A DNA stretch of 64,000 nt, taken from NCBI GenBank assembly GCA_905215965.1, contig CAJMSD010000004.1:1-64000 (forward strand). The letters are read 5' to 3'. Below, piece after piece: positions 9,443-18,689 of this stretch (its first letter is position 1; each line of letters begins with the position of its first letter). Position numbers and translations under genes: made by a program. The notes beneath the pieces are model-generated. The model saw only the letters and a program-made list of their open reading frames with translations. It made no database searches and was not told the origin of the DNA. Source of the DNA: an uncultured bacterium. Its GTDB lineage: Bacteria > Bacillota > Clostridia > Oscillospirales > Ruminococcaceae.

Positions 9443-9470
9443 TTGAAATTATCTGAAAATGTGGTAAAAT
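9443..9470 (+). promoter_or_regulatory. cdaA-cdaR promoter
   Basis: TTGAAA (9443-9448), 16 bases, TAAAAT (9465-9470) with a TGG extension. It leaves a leader of about 120 bases before cdaA. Confidence 0.6.
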
Positions 9471-9498
9471 AATAATAGGTATTGCTGCGCAGTCAGCT

Positions 9499-9520
9499 TA
9501 TGAGGGCAGCCGCCCTCATA
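9499..9520 (+). other. Perfect hairpin in the cdaA leader
   Basis: TATGAGGGC-AGCC-GCCCTCATA forms a perfect 9-bp stem with a 4-base loop inside the untranslated leader. No T-run follows, so it is not a simple terminator. Flanking copies of TTGCGCAG-like sequence lie at about 9482-9491 and 9550-9557. Confidence 0.55.
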
Positions 9521-9599
9521 CATATAAAAACTGATTCATAAAAATATATTGCGCAGTTCAGGGAATTGTGTATTACATTACAGAAAGGATGTGCTTGCC

Positions 9600-10475
9600 A
9601 TGCCGCTTCAGGACATTAAGGATTCTTTGTTCAGTATCCTTAAAACTATTGAATTAGTCGATTTTATTGACGTTGCGCTCCTTGCATATGCTATCTATAT
9701 ACTGTTGAAGCTTATTCGTGAAACAAGAGCCGGTCAGCTCGTAAAGGGTATCATTATTCTGTGCGGCGCGTACCTTATAAGCAGCTACATCGGACTTAAA
9801 TCAATTACATATCTTTTAAAGCAAACGCTGGACATCGGTCTTATTACCATGGTGATACTGTTTCAGCCTGAGCTTCGCCGCGCTCTTGAAAAGGTAGGAC
9901 GCACCAAAATCGGACTGCGTCTGCTGGGCTTCGGCGAAAATTCAGATGCCATCGCCGCTAAATGGAATAACGCTATAAATTCAATATGTGATTCTTGCGT
10001 TGAGCTTTCGGCTACCTGCACAGGTGCTCTTATTGTAGTTGAGCGTCAGGTAAAGCTCGGAGAACAAATAGAAACCGGCACAATCATGAATGCGGTTCCA
10101 AGCAAGGAGGTTTTCGGAAACATTTTTTATCCCAAAACGCCTCTTCATGACGGTGCAGTCATAATGCGAGACGGTATTATTCTTGCAGCTGCCTGCTTTT
10201 TGCCAAAACCGCAGAAGGAAGAGCTTGTAAATAAAAAGCTCGGCTCGCGCCACAGAGCGGCTATTGGTATGAGCGAAAACTCAGACGCTGTAGTAATTGT
10301 TGTTTCGGAAGAAACCGGTCAGATCTCGGTAGCAATGAACGGAGTTCTCACAAGAGATTATACCTATGACAAGCTGAAAAAGCTGCTCGTTCAGGAAATT
10401 ATTACAAATCAGCAGGACATTAATCTTCCCGGAAAGAAGCAGTCCTCTTCAAATGGTGATGGGAGGAAAAATTAA
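9600..10475 (+). CDS. cdaA: Diadenylate cyclase CdaA
   Basis: 291-residue membrane enzyme that makes c-di-AMP from two ATP; c-di-AMP controls potassium and osmotic balance and cell-wall homeostasis. Three hydrophobic segments precede the DAC domain (about 95-255). The catalytic motifs are seen: PLHDGAVIMRDG (DGA) and LGSRHRAAIG (RHR). ATG at 9600 follows AGAAAGGATG; a longer in-frame reading from 9549 lacks a ribosome binding site. The stop overlaps the next start by one base (TAATG), so the two are coupled. Confidence 0.95.
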   Translation: MPLQDIKDSLFSILKTIELVDFIDVALLAYAIYILLKLIRETRAGQLVKGIIILCGAYLISSYIGLKSITYLLKQTLDIGLITMVILFQPELRRALEKVGRTKIGLRLLGFGENSDAIAAKWNNAINSICDSCVELSATCTGALIVVERQVKLGEQIETGTIMNAVPSKEVFGNIFYPKTPLHDGAVIMRDGIILAAACFLPKPQKEELVNKKLGSRHRAAIGMSENSDAVVIVVSEETGQISVAMNGVLTRDYTYDKLKKLLVQEIITNQQDINLPGKKQSSSNGDGRKN

Positions 10476-11803
10476 TGAATATTTTTAAAAATATTAAAAA
10501 CCATCTCGTCAACGGTCTGAAAAAAAATCTTTCTCTTGCGATCATCTCATTGATAACCGCGATAATCGCATGGCTTGTCATATCGCTGACTATTTATCCC
10601 TCCATACCGAAAACAATTTACGATATTCCGATAGATACCGATATTTCCGGAACGGCAGCTGCCGAAAACGGACTCAGCCTTATCTCCTGCGATGTTGAAA
10701 AGGTTACAGTCAAGCTTCTGGGCAACAGAGCACAGGTCGGAAATCTTAACAGTGAAAACCTTAAAGCCCGCATTATTGCCGATAATATTTCAACAACAGG
10801 TTCAAAAAAGCTGAAAATCGAGATCGTCAGCGTTGACTCGGACGTTGAATTCGAGGTCGAAAGCATTTATCCCGAAACTGCGACCGTTGTTTTCGACAAG
10901 TACGAGACGCGCTCTTTCTCGGTTCAGCCCGAGATTCCGAATATTACCTTTGCAGAGGGAAAAACCAAGAATGATGACGAGTTCCACTGCGATCCTGAGG
11001 TAATAAATATTACAGGACCTTCAGCTCAGCTTGATAAGATCTCAAAATGCGTTGCCATATCAAATAAAGAGCTTGAGCTTGATACAACCTACACTTTGCC
11101 GAGCGATGAGATCAAGCTTTATACCGAGGACGGCGCTACGATAGAGCAGTCGCAGTTTAAATTCGATACAACAAGCTATCAGATATATATTCCTGTACTG
11201 TCGCAGAAAACAGTCGGTCTGTCGGTCGGAATCGTCGGAGCTCCGTCAAATTTTGATAAAGACAGCCTTAAATTCAACTTCTCGGCAGATTCGATCACGA
11301 TAGCGTCAAAAACTAATCAGCTTGACAACGATATCTCAGATACGTTTGAAGTCGGCAAGATCCTGCTTAGCGATCTGAAACCCGGCTATTCCAAAACGTT
11401 TAATATCGAACTGAACGATTATATCAATATGTCAAATCTTGATACCGTTACCGTAACTCTTGACGACTCAGATCTTATTACAAAAGAACTTGTTATAAAT
11501 CATTTTGAAATAAGCAATGCGCCAAGCAATTATGACTTTTCGGTTCTCACGCAAAAGCTTGATATCGTAGTTGTAGGCCCCGCAGACGTTATCGACTCAA
11601 TAACGTCCAAGGATATTGTTGCAGATATTAATTTACTGAACGTTACCACGATTCAAAGCGATTCGTTTAATTATGACGTTACTCTTTCGTGCCCGACTAA
11701 TGATAAGGTATGGGTAGCTACACAGTCAAAGGTCATACTTTCAAAAAAAGAAAAGGTCAAAACAACACCATCTGACTCGCCAAATATTGATGACGATGAA
11801 TAG
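10475..11803 (+). CDS. cdaR: YbbR-domain protein CdaR, regulator of CdaA
   Basis: 442-residue protein with one N-terminal membrane helix (about residues 18-40, SLAIISLITAIIAWLVISL) and an extracytoplasmic region made of repeated YbbR beta-domains. Family members bind CdaA and tune c-di-AMP synthesis. The repeats are recognised by recurring phrases such as VTVKLLGNRAQVGNL and INITGPSAQLDKIS. The charged C-terminal tail (KKEKVKTTPSDSPN) is unstructured-looking. The start overlaps the cdaA stop, and a strong terminator follows. Confidence 0.9.
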   Translation: MNIFKNIKNHLVNGLKKNLSLAIISLITAIIAWLVISLTIYPSIPKTIYDIPIDTDISGTAAAENGLSLISCDVEKVTVKLLGNRAQVGNLNSENLKARIIADNISTTGSKKLKIEIVSVDSDVEFEVESIYPETATVVFDKYETRSFSVQPEIPNITFAEGKTKNDDEFHCDPEVINITGPSAQLDKISKCVAISNKELELDTTYTLPSDEIKLYTEDGATIEQSQFKFDTTSYQIYIPVLSQKTVGLSVGIVGAPSNFDKDSLKFNFSADSITIASKTNQLDNDISDTFEVGKILLSDLKPGYSKTFNIELNDYINMSNLDTVTVTLDDSDLITKELVINHFEISNAPSNYDFSVLTQKLDIVVVGPADVIDSITSKDIVADINLLNVTTIQSDSFNYDVTLSCPTNDKVWVATQSKVILSKKEKVKTTPSDSPNIDDDE

Positions 11804-11818
11804 CATATTAAAAAGCAT

Positions 11819-11858
11819 AGCCTGAAAAGAGTTGATCTCTTTTCAGGCTCTTTGTTTT
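11819..11858 (+). terminator. Terminator after cdaR
   Basis: Perfect 13-bp stem AGCCTGAAAAGAG / CTCTTTTCAGGCT with loop TTGAT, followed by CTTTGTTTT. Confidence 0.88.
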
Positions 11859-12020
11859 CATTGCACAAGAAAAGCTTAGCTGCACTGTCATAAATTCTAA
11901 AAGCGTCAGATTTGTAATATTTTTACAAATAGTATTTGTTATATACGTATATTTTTGTTATAAACAGTTTCATTTTATCAGCCTTGTTCATAATTTTGTA
12001 ACAAATTGCGTAAGAAAATA

Positions 12021-12029
12021 TGTTATAAT
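12021..12029 (+). promoter_or_regulatory. Promoter of the dockerin-protein gene
   Basis: Extended -10 TGTTATAAT in an AT-rich region, about 75 bases before the start codon. There is no convincing -35 at 16-18 bases. Confidence 0.45.
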
Positions 12030-12102
12030 TTTACTATAGCATAGCTATATGCGAAATACAAATTAAAACTTTTGTCCTCAATTAATGAAAGGAATGATTG
12101 TC

Positions 12103-14097
12103 ATGAGAAATTCACAAATCTCAAAAAGGTTCAAGGCAACTGCTATAAGCCTTGTACTTGCTGCTACCGCTATACCTATGTGCAGTGTGGCAAACGCAGT
12201 ATCCTTCTCTCCGGAATCTTCTGTGTCTTATTCAGTTAAAAACGCAACTGTAACAACACTTAAAACTGATGATTCCTACACCGGCTATTTTGCCGATATT
12301 GCTTCAAGCGGCATTAAAACTCTTACCATCACAGGCGTTGCCAACTATACCGGAAACTTTTCTTTCGGTTTAGGTATTGGTCTTAAGGAGGCTCCTTACT
12401 GGCTCGAATACGACAACGGTTCATTTATCGAAGACGGCGGCGGCGCTGAAATCCCAGTCAAACAAGGCGAAACATTTACAATTTCTGTCGATCTTTCTAA
12501 ATACGACCTCAGCTATAATCCAAAAACAGACCAGTATCCCGGAAAATTTGAGCTGCGTGCCTACTATTGCGGAGGTACAACCGGAAGCATTACAATTAAT
12601 TCAATAACCTCCGGAGCTGCTTCAACAAATCCGACTGATCCTACAAATCCAACAACTCCAAATATTCCCGATAACAACCGTAAAAGCGGCACTTGGACAT
12701 TTACCGACAATAAGGACGGTACTGCAACGATCACTTCAACTGTTTCAAGACAGATCGATAATCTTGATATCCTCCTGACAACAGGTTTCGACGAGGATTA
12801 TTATGCTGCTCTTGAGGAAGGCTATCAGGAAGGCGATCCTATCAACAGCCACAAGTTCTTATATTCAGACTTCGGCATTGGCGATAACGATCAGGTTACT
12901 ATCGAATCCCTTACCTGTGTTTGTCAGCTTGACGAAGACGTTGAGGCTGCACAGTTTATGTACGGCGGCGGACTTAATGTTGTAAGCGGTTCTCCTGCCG
13001 ATACCGAGTACGCTAAGAATATCGCAGGAATCGAAGGCAAAGAAGGCGCAGGCTACTGGTATAACGATATGGGCGAGGATCAGCTTGCTGATTTCGAGGC
13101 TCAGGGCGTAGAATTCGGCGTAACTCCGGGTAACGGCGTTACTCTTGAGGATGCCGGAAATTATATTGAATGCTACTGGGAAGTTCCTGCTGAGGTTCAG
13201 GAATATGCTACTACACGTAACGGCGATACCATTTCATTCCAGTTCTGGTACGGACAGCAGGTAGCAGACGAGTATACCGAGATCGAAACCGCTACACTGA
13301 AGAGCGCAGTTCTTACATATACTATCGAAAAAACCGTTCCTTATACAGGTTCAATCGAAAAGACTGTAAACCAGACTCTTAATTATACAGACGAAACACT
13401 TAACTTTATCGACATCGATTATTCCGAATTGGGAATCGAAGAAGATATGGACGTTTATGCAGTAAGATTTGATATTTCTGCTGACTCTGATGTAAAGAAA
13501 CTTGTTTATAGCCCTGCTACAGGCGTTACCGATAAGGATACATACGACTACTGGTTCCAGGAAGAAAAGGATTACTGCGTTCTTAATGCAGGTACTTCAA
13601 CTCAGATCATGTGGATCATCCCTAATGACGTAAGCGGTGTTAATTCAGCAACTAACCTTGTAAACCCGGACGGCAAGCTTCACTTAGGTTACTATTACGG
13701 CGAGGCTGACGCTATCACCATTGACAACATCGAAGTTTACTATGATGTTCCTGAGACAACAACAACAACTACTACCACAACTACTACCACGACAACCACA
13801 ACTACAACTACAACTACTACGACAACAACTACTACATCAACTACTACATCAACAACGACCACAACTGCTCCTCTCAAAGTTACAAAATGGGGCGACGCTG
13901 ACGTTGACAACGATGTAGACATGGACGACGTTATCGCTACACTTTGCGCAGCATCAGGTATGGCAGATCTTTCAGCTCAGGGTGCGGTTAACGCTGACGT
14001 TTACCAGAACGGCGACGGAATAAGCGTAAATGATGCCGGCTCGATCCAGAAATTCTTGGCTCTCAAGCTCGATCAGCTTCCTGAATCGTATTTATAA
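12103..14097 (+). CDS. Secreted dockerin protein with binding-type modules, no recognised catalytic domain
   Basis: 664 residues. A signal peptide (MRNSQISKRFKATAISLVLA, cleaved near SVANA-VS) is followed by three beta-rich modules: about 30-170 (ending GSITINSIT), about 190-410 (WTFTDNKDGTATIT onward) and about 415-545 (ending DNIEVYYDVPE). Then comes a 37-codon Thr/Ser linker and a type I dockerin with calcium loops DADVDNDVDMDD and NGDGISVND. The first and third modules look like carbohydrate-binding beta-sandwiches of Ruminococcus cellulosomal proteins; that is inferred from pattern, not a family match. ATG at 12103 is preferred because GAAAGGA (12087-12093) precedes it and the signal peptide begins cleanly there. 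Confidence 0.8.
   Translation: MRNSQISKRFKATAISLVLAATAIPMCSVANAVSFSPESSVSYSVKNATVTTLKTDDSYTGYFADIASSGIKTLTITGVANYTGNFSFGLGIGLKEAPYWLEYDNGSFIEDGGGAEIPVKQGETFTISVDLSKYDLSYNPKTDQYPGKFELRAYYCGGTTGSITINSITSGAASTNPTDPTNPTTPNIPDNNRKSGTWTFTDNKDGTATITSTVSRQIDNLDILLTTGFDEDYYAALEEGYQEGDPINSHKFLYSDFGIGDNDQVTIESLTCVCQLDEDVEAAQFMYGGGLNVVSGSPADTEYAKNIAGIEGKEGAGYWYNDMGEDQLADFEAQGVEFGVTPGNGVTLEDAGNYIECYWEVPAEVQEYATTRNGDTISFQFWYGQQVADEYTEIETATLKSAVLTYTIEKTVPYTGSIEKTVNQTLNYTDETLNFIDIDYSELGIEEDMDVYAVRFDISADSDVKKLVYSPATGVTDKDTYDYWFQEEKDYCVLNAGTSTQIMWIIPNDVSGVNSATNLVNPDGKLHLGYYYGEADAITIDNIEVYYDVPETTTTTTTTTTTTTTTTTTTTTTTTTTTSTTTSTTTTTAPLKVTKWGDADVDNDVDMDDVIATLCAASGMADLSAQGAVNADVYQNGDGISVNDAGSIQKFLALKLDQLPESYL
13756..13866 (+). 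repeat. ACN codon repeat encoding a poly-threonine linker
   Basis: 37 consecutive codons, nearly all ACN, with two serines. The mix of ACA, ACT, ACC and ACG shows that selection acts on the protein, not a simple DNA repeat. It joins the binding modules to the dockerin. Confidence 0.9.
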
Positions 14098-14131
14098 TTA
14101 CATCACACGGCTTAAAATCAATTGAATAACA

Positions 14132-14165
14132 GAAAAGCGGCGCTTTAAGCGCCGCTTTTCTTATG
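14132..14165. terminator. Bidirectional terminator between the dockerin gene and the GH25 gene
   Basis: Perfect 12-bp stem GAAAAGCGGCGC / GCGCCGCTTTTC with loop TTTAA. The stem has A-runs and T-runs on its outer ends, so it can stop transcription from both convergent genes. Confidence 0.85.
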
Positions 14166-15138
14166 TCTCTTTGCTGTAATCCTTGAAGCTGATATTCAAA
14201 TCTACCTCTCCGCTTATTCCTGGAATTCTTCCGGTGCATGAATACTGCCACATATCAAAATCATAATAGTAGGTCGGATCGTCATTATATTCAGCCAGCC
14301 AGAAATCGTAATCCTGCAATCTCGGTAAATCAAGTTTAAACAGCGTTGTGCGTTTATTCTGATATATCATCGGCGTATAACCGGCGCCTTTGACACGCTC
14401 GCAGAACGCTATGCAGCTATCCGTAAGAACATCAACGGGAATATTATCGGTACGCGCGTCATCATCATAGATAAGCTCCCAGTCATAAACGACCGGATAT
14501 GTAATATTATACGGCGCTATTGCATCAAGTACCGCGTCGGCCTCCTCGATAGCCTCGTCAACCGTGACCGCCTGTGAAAAGAAGTAAACGCCCGTTTTTA
14601 TTCCTGCAGCTTCCGCATCGCGCAGATTATCGGCAAAGCTCTCATCGAAATTGATCTCTCCCCCACCGTAGGTTCGGTAGCCTACTCGTATCATAGCAAA
14701 TTCAATACCTGCCGCCTTTACCTGCTGCCAGTCGATCTCACCTTGATGAACCGAAATATCTATACCGGGAATGGACGTTATTTCTCCGTTCTCCTTATAA
14801 AATGTGTAACCGTTGCGTGAAATTATCGAATCGCGGTTATGTGAAAAAGCAGGAACATTTTCATAGACCGGAAGGTAAATTTCTCCGTATGTATCGTCGG
14901 ACAAGAGGATTTTTTTGCCGTCGAACTGATAAAAGGTCTCTTCCTTATCTATGACCGATTTTACACGGACTACCGAATCGCCGCCGTTTACTCCGGCGCT
15001 TGTTGGGATAGCTTCGTTTCCGCCGCTTCCGCGTATAAAAACCGCCCAGATCAGCAATATCAGCAGTATTAAAATTATTGCCATTTCTATCAGCGAAAAA
15101 ATCCTTAATTTTTTCATTTTATTATTTTTTGGTGTCAT
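14161..15138 (-). CDS. Membrane-anchored GH25 muramidase (lysozyme)
   Basis: 325 residues. One N-terminal membrane helix (about 15-38, LIEMAIILILLILLIWAVFI) anchors an extracellular GH25 domain (about 120-325). Catalytic features are visible: IDISVHQGEIDWQQVK (first aspartate) and YPVVYDWELIYD (D-x-E). It would cut the glycan strands of peptidoglycan, in wall remodelling or possibly sporulation. Start at 15138: GGAGG lies 6 bases upstream, and the reading from 15150 would place that site inside the gene. It is monocistronic, convergent with the dockerin gene. Confidence 0.9.
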   Translation of the reverse strand: MTPKNNKMKKLRIFSLIEMAIILILLILLIWAVFIRGSGGNEAIPTSAGVNGGDSVVRVKSVIDKEETFYQFDGKKILLSDDTYGEIYLPVYENVPAFSHNRDSIISRNGYTFYKENGEITSIPGIDISVHQGEIDWQQVKAAGIEFAMIRVGYRTYGGGEINFDESFADNLRDAEAAGIKTGVYFFSQAVTVDEAIEEADAVLDAIAPYNITYPVVYDWELIYDDDARTDNIPVDVLTDSCIAFCERVKGAGYTPMIYQNKRTTLFKLDLPRLQDYDFWLAEYNDDPTYYYDFDMWQYSCTGRIPGISGEVDLNISFKDYSKET

Positions 15139-15165
15139 TTGTGCCTCCAAATATCTTTTTTATTT

Positions 15166-15194
15166 ATAATAACATATTTATATGCATTTGTAAA
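15166..15194 (-). promoter_or_regulatory. GH25 gene promoter
   Basis: Leftward TTTACA (15189-15194), 17 bases, TATTAT (15166-15171), about 28 bases from the start codon. Confidence 0.65.
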
Positions 15195-15224
15195 CACCTT
15201 TTTAAGATTTGGATTTTGCTGCTA

Positions 15225-15253
15225 TTGACAATATTGCTTAAATTGTTTATAAT
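15225..15253 (+). promoter_or_regulatory. Promoter of the tepA-ftsK unit
   Basis: TTGACA (15225-15230), 17 bases, TATAAT (15248-15253). It is divergent from the GH25 promoter 30 bases away. Confidence 0.85.
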
Positions 15254-15314
15254 AAATATGTATATGCACGCAGATTTCCGCCAAAATAATATAAGCGGAA
15301 AGGAGAGCGTGTAA

Positions 15315-16031
15315 ATGAATAAAGATACTGAAAACGATACAAATGATAAATCGTCTGTCGAAAATAAGCTCGACGACGCGGAACTTGCCGAAAAGGTCGG
15401 CGAAACCGTTTCGCAGAACGCCAAGCACCTGATACATTGTCTCAACGTGATAGGTCAGATCGAAGGCCATTACGTTCTCGGCGAACAAAATAAAACAACC
15501 AAATATGAGCATATTATCCCTGCTCTCGTAGCTATAGAACAGGACAGAACCGTCGAAGGTCTCATGATAATTTTAAATACGGTCGGAGGAGACGTTGAAG
15601 CAGGTCTTGCTATTGCAGAGCTTATCGCAGGTATGAAAACTCCTACGGTCTCGCTCGTGGTGGGCGGAGGTCATTCTATCGGAGTACCGTTGGCTGTCAG
15701 CGCAAAGCATTCCTTTATCGTTCCGTCTGCGACAATGACGATTCATCCCGTGCGCATGAACGGAACTGTTCTTGGAGTCCCGCAGACTCTTTCATATTTC
15801 GACAAGATGCAGGACAGGATCATCAACTTCGTTACCGAAAACAGCAATATTCGCGAAGATGATTTCCGCAAGCTTATGATGAATACGGAAGAGCTTGTTC
15901 TCGATGTCGGGAGCGTCGTTGACGGCTCGGACGCTGTCAAGCTTGGACTTATCGACAGTCTCGGCGGTTTGAGCGACGCTATGGAATGTCTTTACGAAAT
16001 GATAGAAACAAGTGAAAAAAGATACGAATAA
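15315..16031 (+). CDS. tepA: ClpP-family serine protease, TepA-like
   Basis: 238-residue ClpP-fold protein. The nucleophile region is VVGGGHSIGVPLAVSA (serine in GHSIG) and the histidine lies in ATMTIHPVRMNG, as in TepA/YmfB proteins rather than in true ClpP. In Bacillus the tepA gene is also next to spoIIIE, and TepA has been linked to protein translocation and spore functions. The N-terminal about 50 residues are charged and probably disordered. Ribosome binding site GGAAAGGAGAG precedes ATG 15315. It is 45 bases upstream of ftsK and likely cotranscribed. Confidence 0.85.
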   Translation: MNKDTENDTNDKSSVENKLDDAELAEKVGETVSQNAKHLIHCLNVIGQIEGHYVLGEQNKTTKYEHIIPALVAIEQDRTVEGLMIILNTVGGDVEAGLAIAELIAGMKTPTVSLVVGGGHSIGVPLAVSAKHSFIVPSATMTIHPVRMNGTVLGVPQTLSYFDKMQDRIINFVTENSNIREDDFRKLMMNTEELVLDVGSVVDGSDAVKLGLIDSLGGLSDAMECLYEMIETSEKRYE

Positions 16032-16076
16032 ACGGGTGAAAGCCCGTACATATATGTGTAGAAATCGGAGGAAATT

Positions 16077-18602
16077 ATGGCGGAAACAAAAAAGAAAAAA
16101 AACGGATCCGGCACAGGAAAACAATCTTCTGCGCAGAACAGTACGAAAAATTCCGAGCCTGACAAATCTAAAAAGCCCGGCAAACAAAACAATGACAAAA
16201 ATCAATTCTGGTCAATTCTGCTGTTTGCCTTGGGTATACTTATTTTCCTTATGGCGGTCATCAAAGGCTCTGCCGGTTGGAACAGCATACATAACGGACT
16301 TCTCGGTATGTTCGGAATCGCGATATTTTTCGTCCCGGCAATACTAATTTACACCGCTGTTCTTATCGGACTTGAAAAAAGTCAGAAATGCGTATCGGGT
16401 CGCGCTATATGGGGAGTTGCCCTCACTTTTCTTGTAAGTGCGGCAATTCAGATATTTGCCGTTGGAAGTCCTACGGGTCACGGATTCATCAGAAAAATCG
16501 CTTCACTTTATAAGGACGGTAAAGCTCTTAAAGGCGGAGGCGTCGTAAGCTATCTGATCGCAGGACCTCTGCTTCACCTTTTTGGACGAACAGGAGCTAT
16601 CATTATTACGATAATAATGTTTTTCGTGTTTTTTATGCTTCTTACAAATCTCGGTCTTATCCAGTTCCTTGAACTGCTTACAAGACCTTTCAAATCAATA
16701 CTGCGGTTCTTCATTAAAATCAAAAATTATATTACCGGCGATGATTATTATGACGATCTGGACGACGACGATGTTCAGGAGCAGCTTGATCTTGAAGCCG
16801 AGCGCGAAGCAATAGAGATAGTCAACAGCAGAAAATCGTCCTCAAAACAAAAGAAAAACGGCGGTCAGGAACAGGCAAAGGCTGCCGAGCCTGAATTCCT
16901 GTTCGATATTCCCCTGCCGTCAGATCCTAAGCCGACTAAGGAAAGCGCGGAAAAAAGCTCCGATGATGCCTTATTCCTTGATGAGAACGGAAATCCGCAG
17001 CCTCCCGTTGACAGCCTTGACAAGCTAATTTCACAGGCGGCGGATTCGGCAGAAAAAAGCAAAAGGAAAGCTCAGAACGTTCTTGCCGAGTCAGATAATA
17101 ATTCTCTTGAAAAAGACATCGTTCAGGACGAACCCGATTACAAGCTTCCCTCGATTGAAATATTAAATCCGCCCGATAATAACTCCAACAGCGAGGAAGC
17201 CGCGGCGGAAATGCGCGATAAAGCAAGCACCATCGAAAACACCCTCAAGAGCTTTGGCGTTACCGTAAGAATAAGCAATATTTACCGCGGTCCGTCTATC
17301 ACTCGATACGAAGTCCAGCCCGGCGCGGGAGTAAAGGTCTCAAAGATCAAAAGCCTTGAAGACGATATTTCACTTTACCTTGCTGCTCAGGGCGTTCGTA
17401 TCGAAGCTCCCGTCCCCGGCAAAGCCTGCGTGGGAATCGAAGTCCCGAACACAAACAAGGATACCGTAACCTTGCGTGAGATCCTTGAAACGCCTGAATT
17501 CAGAGCCTCAAAAAGCAAGCTTTCATTTGCGGTCGGCAAGGACATTGCGGGCAATATCATTCTCGGCGATGTGGCGAAAATGCCCCATGTAATTATTGCC
17601 GGAACTACCGGATCGGGTAAATCTGTCTGCACTCGTTCGATCATTATGAGCATTCTGTATAACGCTTCTCCGAAAGAAGTCAAGCTCATACTTATTGACC
17701 CTAAAATCGTTGAATTCAAGATATTTGACGGGATTCCGCATCTTCTTATCCCGATCGTGACCGACAGCAAAAAAGCGGCAGGAGCTCTTAACTGGGCGGT
17801 AAACGAAATGATGCGCAGATACCAGATCTTCGCCGACGACGGAGCAAACGACATAAAATCATATAATATGCTTACGGAGACTAATCCTGAAATTGAACCT
17901 CTTGCTCAGATAGTCATTTTCATCGACGAGCTTGCCGACATGATGCTTGTCGCAGGAAAAGAGGTCGAGGATTCAATATGCCGTCTTGCCCAAATGGGTC
18001 GTGCGGCAGGTATGCATCTTGTAGTCGCAACTCAGCGTCCTACCACAGACGTTATCACAGGTCTTATCAAGGCTAATATTCCAAGCCGAATCGCTCTTTC
18101 GGTAATGTCGCAGGTCGATTCGCGAACCATAATCGATATGGCCGGCGCAGATAAGCTTCTCGGCAACGGCGATATGCTCTATATGCCTATCGGAATGAAT
18201 AAGCCGATACGTGTTCAGGGCTGCTTCGCTTCAACAAAAGAAATCGATGAAACGGTTAAATTCATAAAGAGTCAGGCTGTCGGCGAATATGATAAGGACA
18301 TTATTGAAGCAGTCGAAAGCCTTGTTCCCGTCAGCAAAAATGATGACAGCGCCGAAACTTCTTATGCCGCCGGAAGCGATGAGGATTACGTTGAACGCGC
18401 CATGGAAGTTGCCGTTGCCAACGGTCAGCTCTCTACCTCTATGCTCCAGAGAAAGCTTAAACTTGGTTATGCAAGAGCAGCAAGAATTATGGACGAGCTT
18501 GAAGAAATGGGAGTTATTGGTCCCAGCGAGGGCGCAAAACCGCGAAAAGTCCTCATCTCAAAAATGCAGCTTGACGCAAGACGCGCCAATATGCAGAATT
18601 AA
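16077..18602 (+). CDS. ftsK: DNA translocase FtsK/SpoIIIE
   Basis: 841-residue DNA pump that moves chromosomes through the division or sporulation septum. Four N-terminal membrane helices (about 40-210) are followed by an acidic linker (DDYYDDLDDDD near 222), the alpha/beta motor domains with Walker A AGTTGSGKSV near 511 and Walker B VIFIDELADMM near 615, and a C-terminal winged-helix gamma domain (about 770-841, SMLQRKLKLGYARAARIMDEL) that reads orienting DNA sequences. Length is typical of SpoIIIE. spoIIID elsewhere in this window suggests that it may also serve in sporulation. Confidence 0.95.
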   Translation: MAETKKKKNGSGTGKQSSAQNSTKNSEPDKSKKPGKQNNDKNQFWSILLFALGILIFLMAVIKGSAGWNSIHNGLLGMFGIAIFFVPAILIYTAVLIGLEKSQKCVSGRAIWGVALTFLVSAAIQIFAVGSPTGHGFIRKIASLYKDGKALKGGGVVSYLIAGPLLHLFGRTGAIIITIIMFFVFFMLLTNLGLIQFLELLTRPFKSILRFFIKIKNYITGDDYYDDLDDDDVQEQLDLEAEREAIEIVNSRKSSSKQKKNGGQEQAKAAEPEFLFDIPLPSDPKPTKESAEKSSDDALFLDENGNPQPPVDSLDKLISQAADSAEKSKRKAQNVLAESDNNSLEKDIVQDEPDYKLPSIEILNPPDNNSNSEEAAAEMRDKASTIENTLKSFGVTVRISNIYRGPSITRYEVQPGAGVKVSKIKSLEDDISLYLAAQGVRIEAPVPGKACVGIEVPNTNKDTVTLREILETPEFRASKSKLSFAVGKDIAGNIILGDVAKMPHVIIAGTTGSGKSVCTRSIIMSILYNASPKEVKLILIDPKIVEFKIFDGIPHLLIPIVTDSKKAAGALNWAVNEMMRRYQIFADDGANDIKSYNMLTETNPEIEPLAQIVIFIDELADMMLVAGKEVEDSICRLAQMGRAAGMHLVVATQRPTTDVITGLIKANIPSRIALSVMSQVDSRTIIDMAGADKLLGNGDMLYMPIGMNKPIRVQGCFASTKEIDETVKFIKSQAVGEYDKDIIEAVESLVPVSKNDDSAETSYAAGSDEDYVERAMEVAVANGQLSTSMLQRKLKLGYARAARIMDELEEMGVIGPSEGAKPRKVLISKMQLDARRANMQN

Positions 18603-18689
18603 GATTTTTCTCATATAAGCTGTGATTTGAATCCTCTTGCTGAAAAATGCAGGCACGTTAATTATCTTCACATAAAGGCGGTATAAACA

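Noticed and set aside
13740..13922. Poly-valine open frame on the - strand
   Set aside because: It is the complement of the poly-threonine linker codons of the dockerin gene and has no ribosome binding site.
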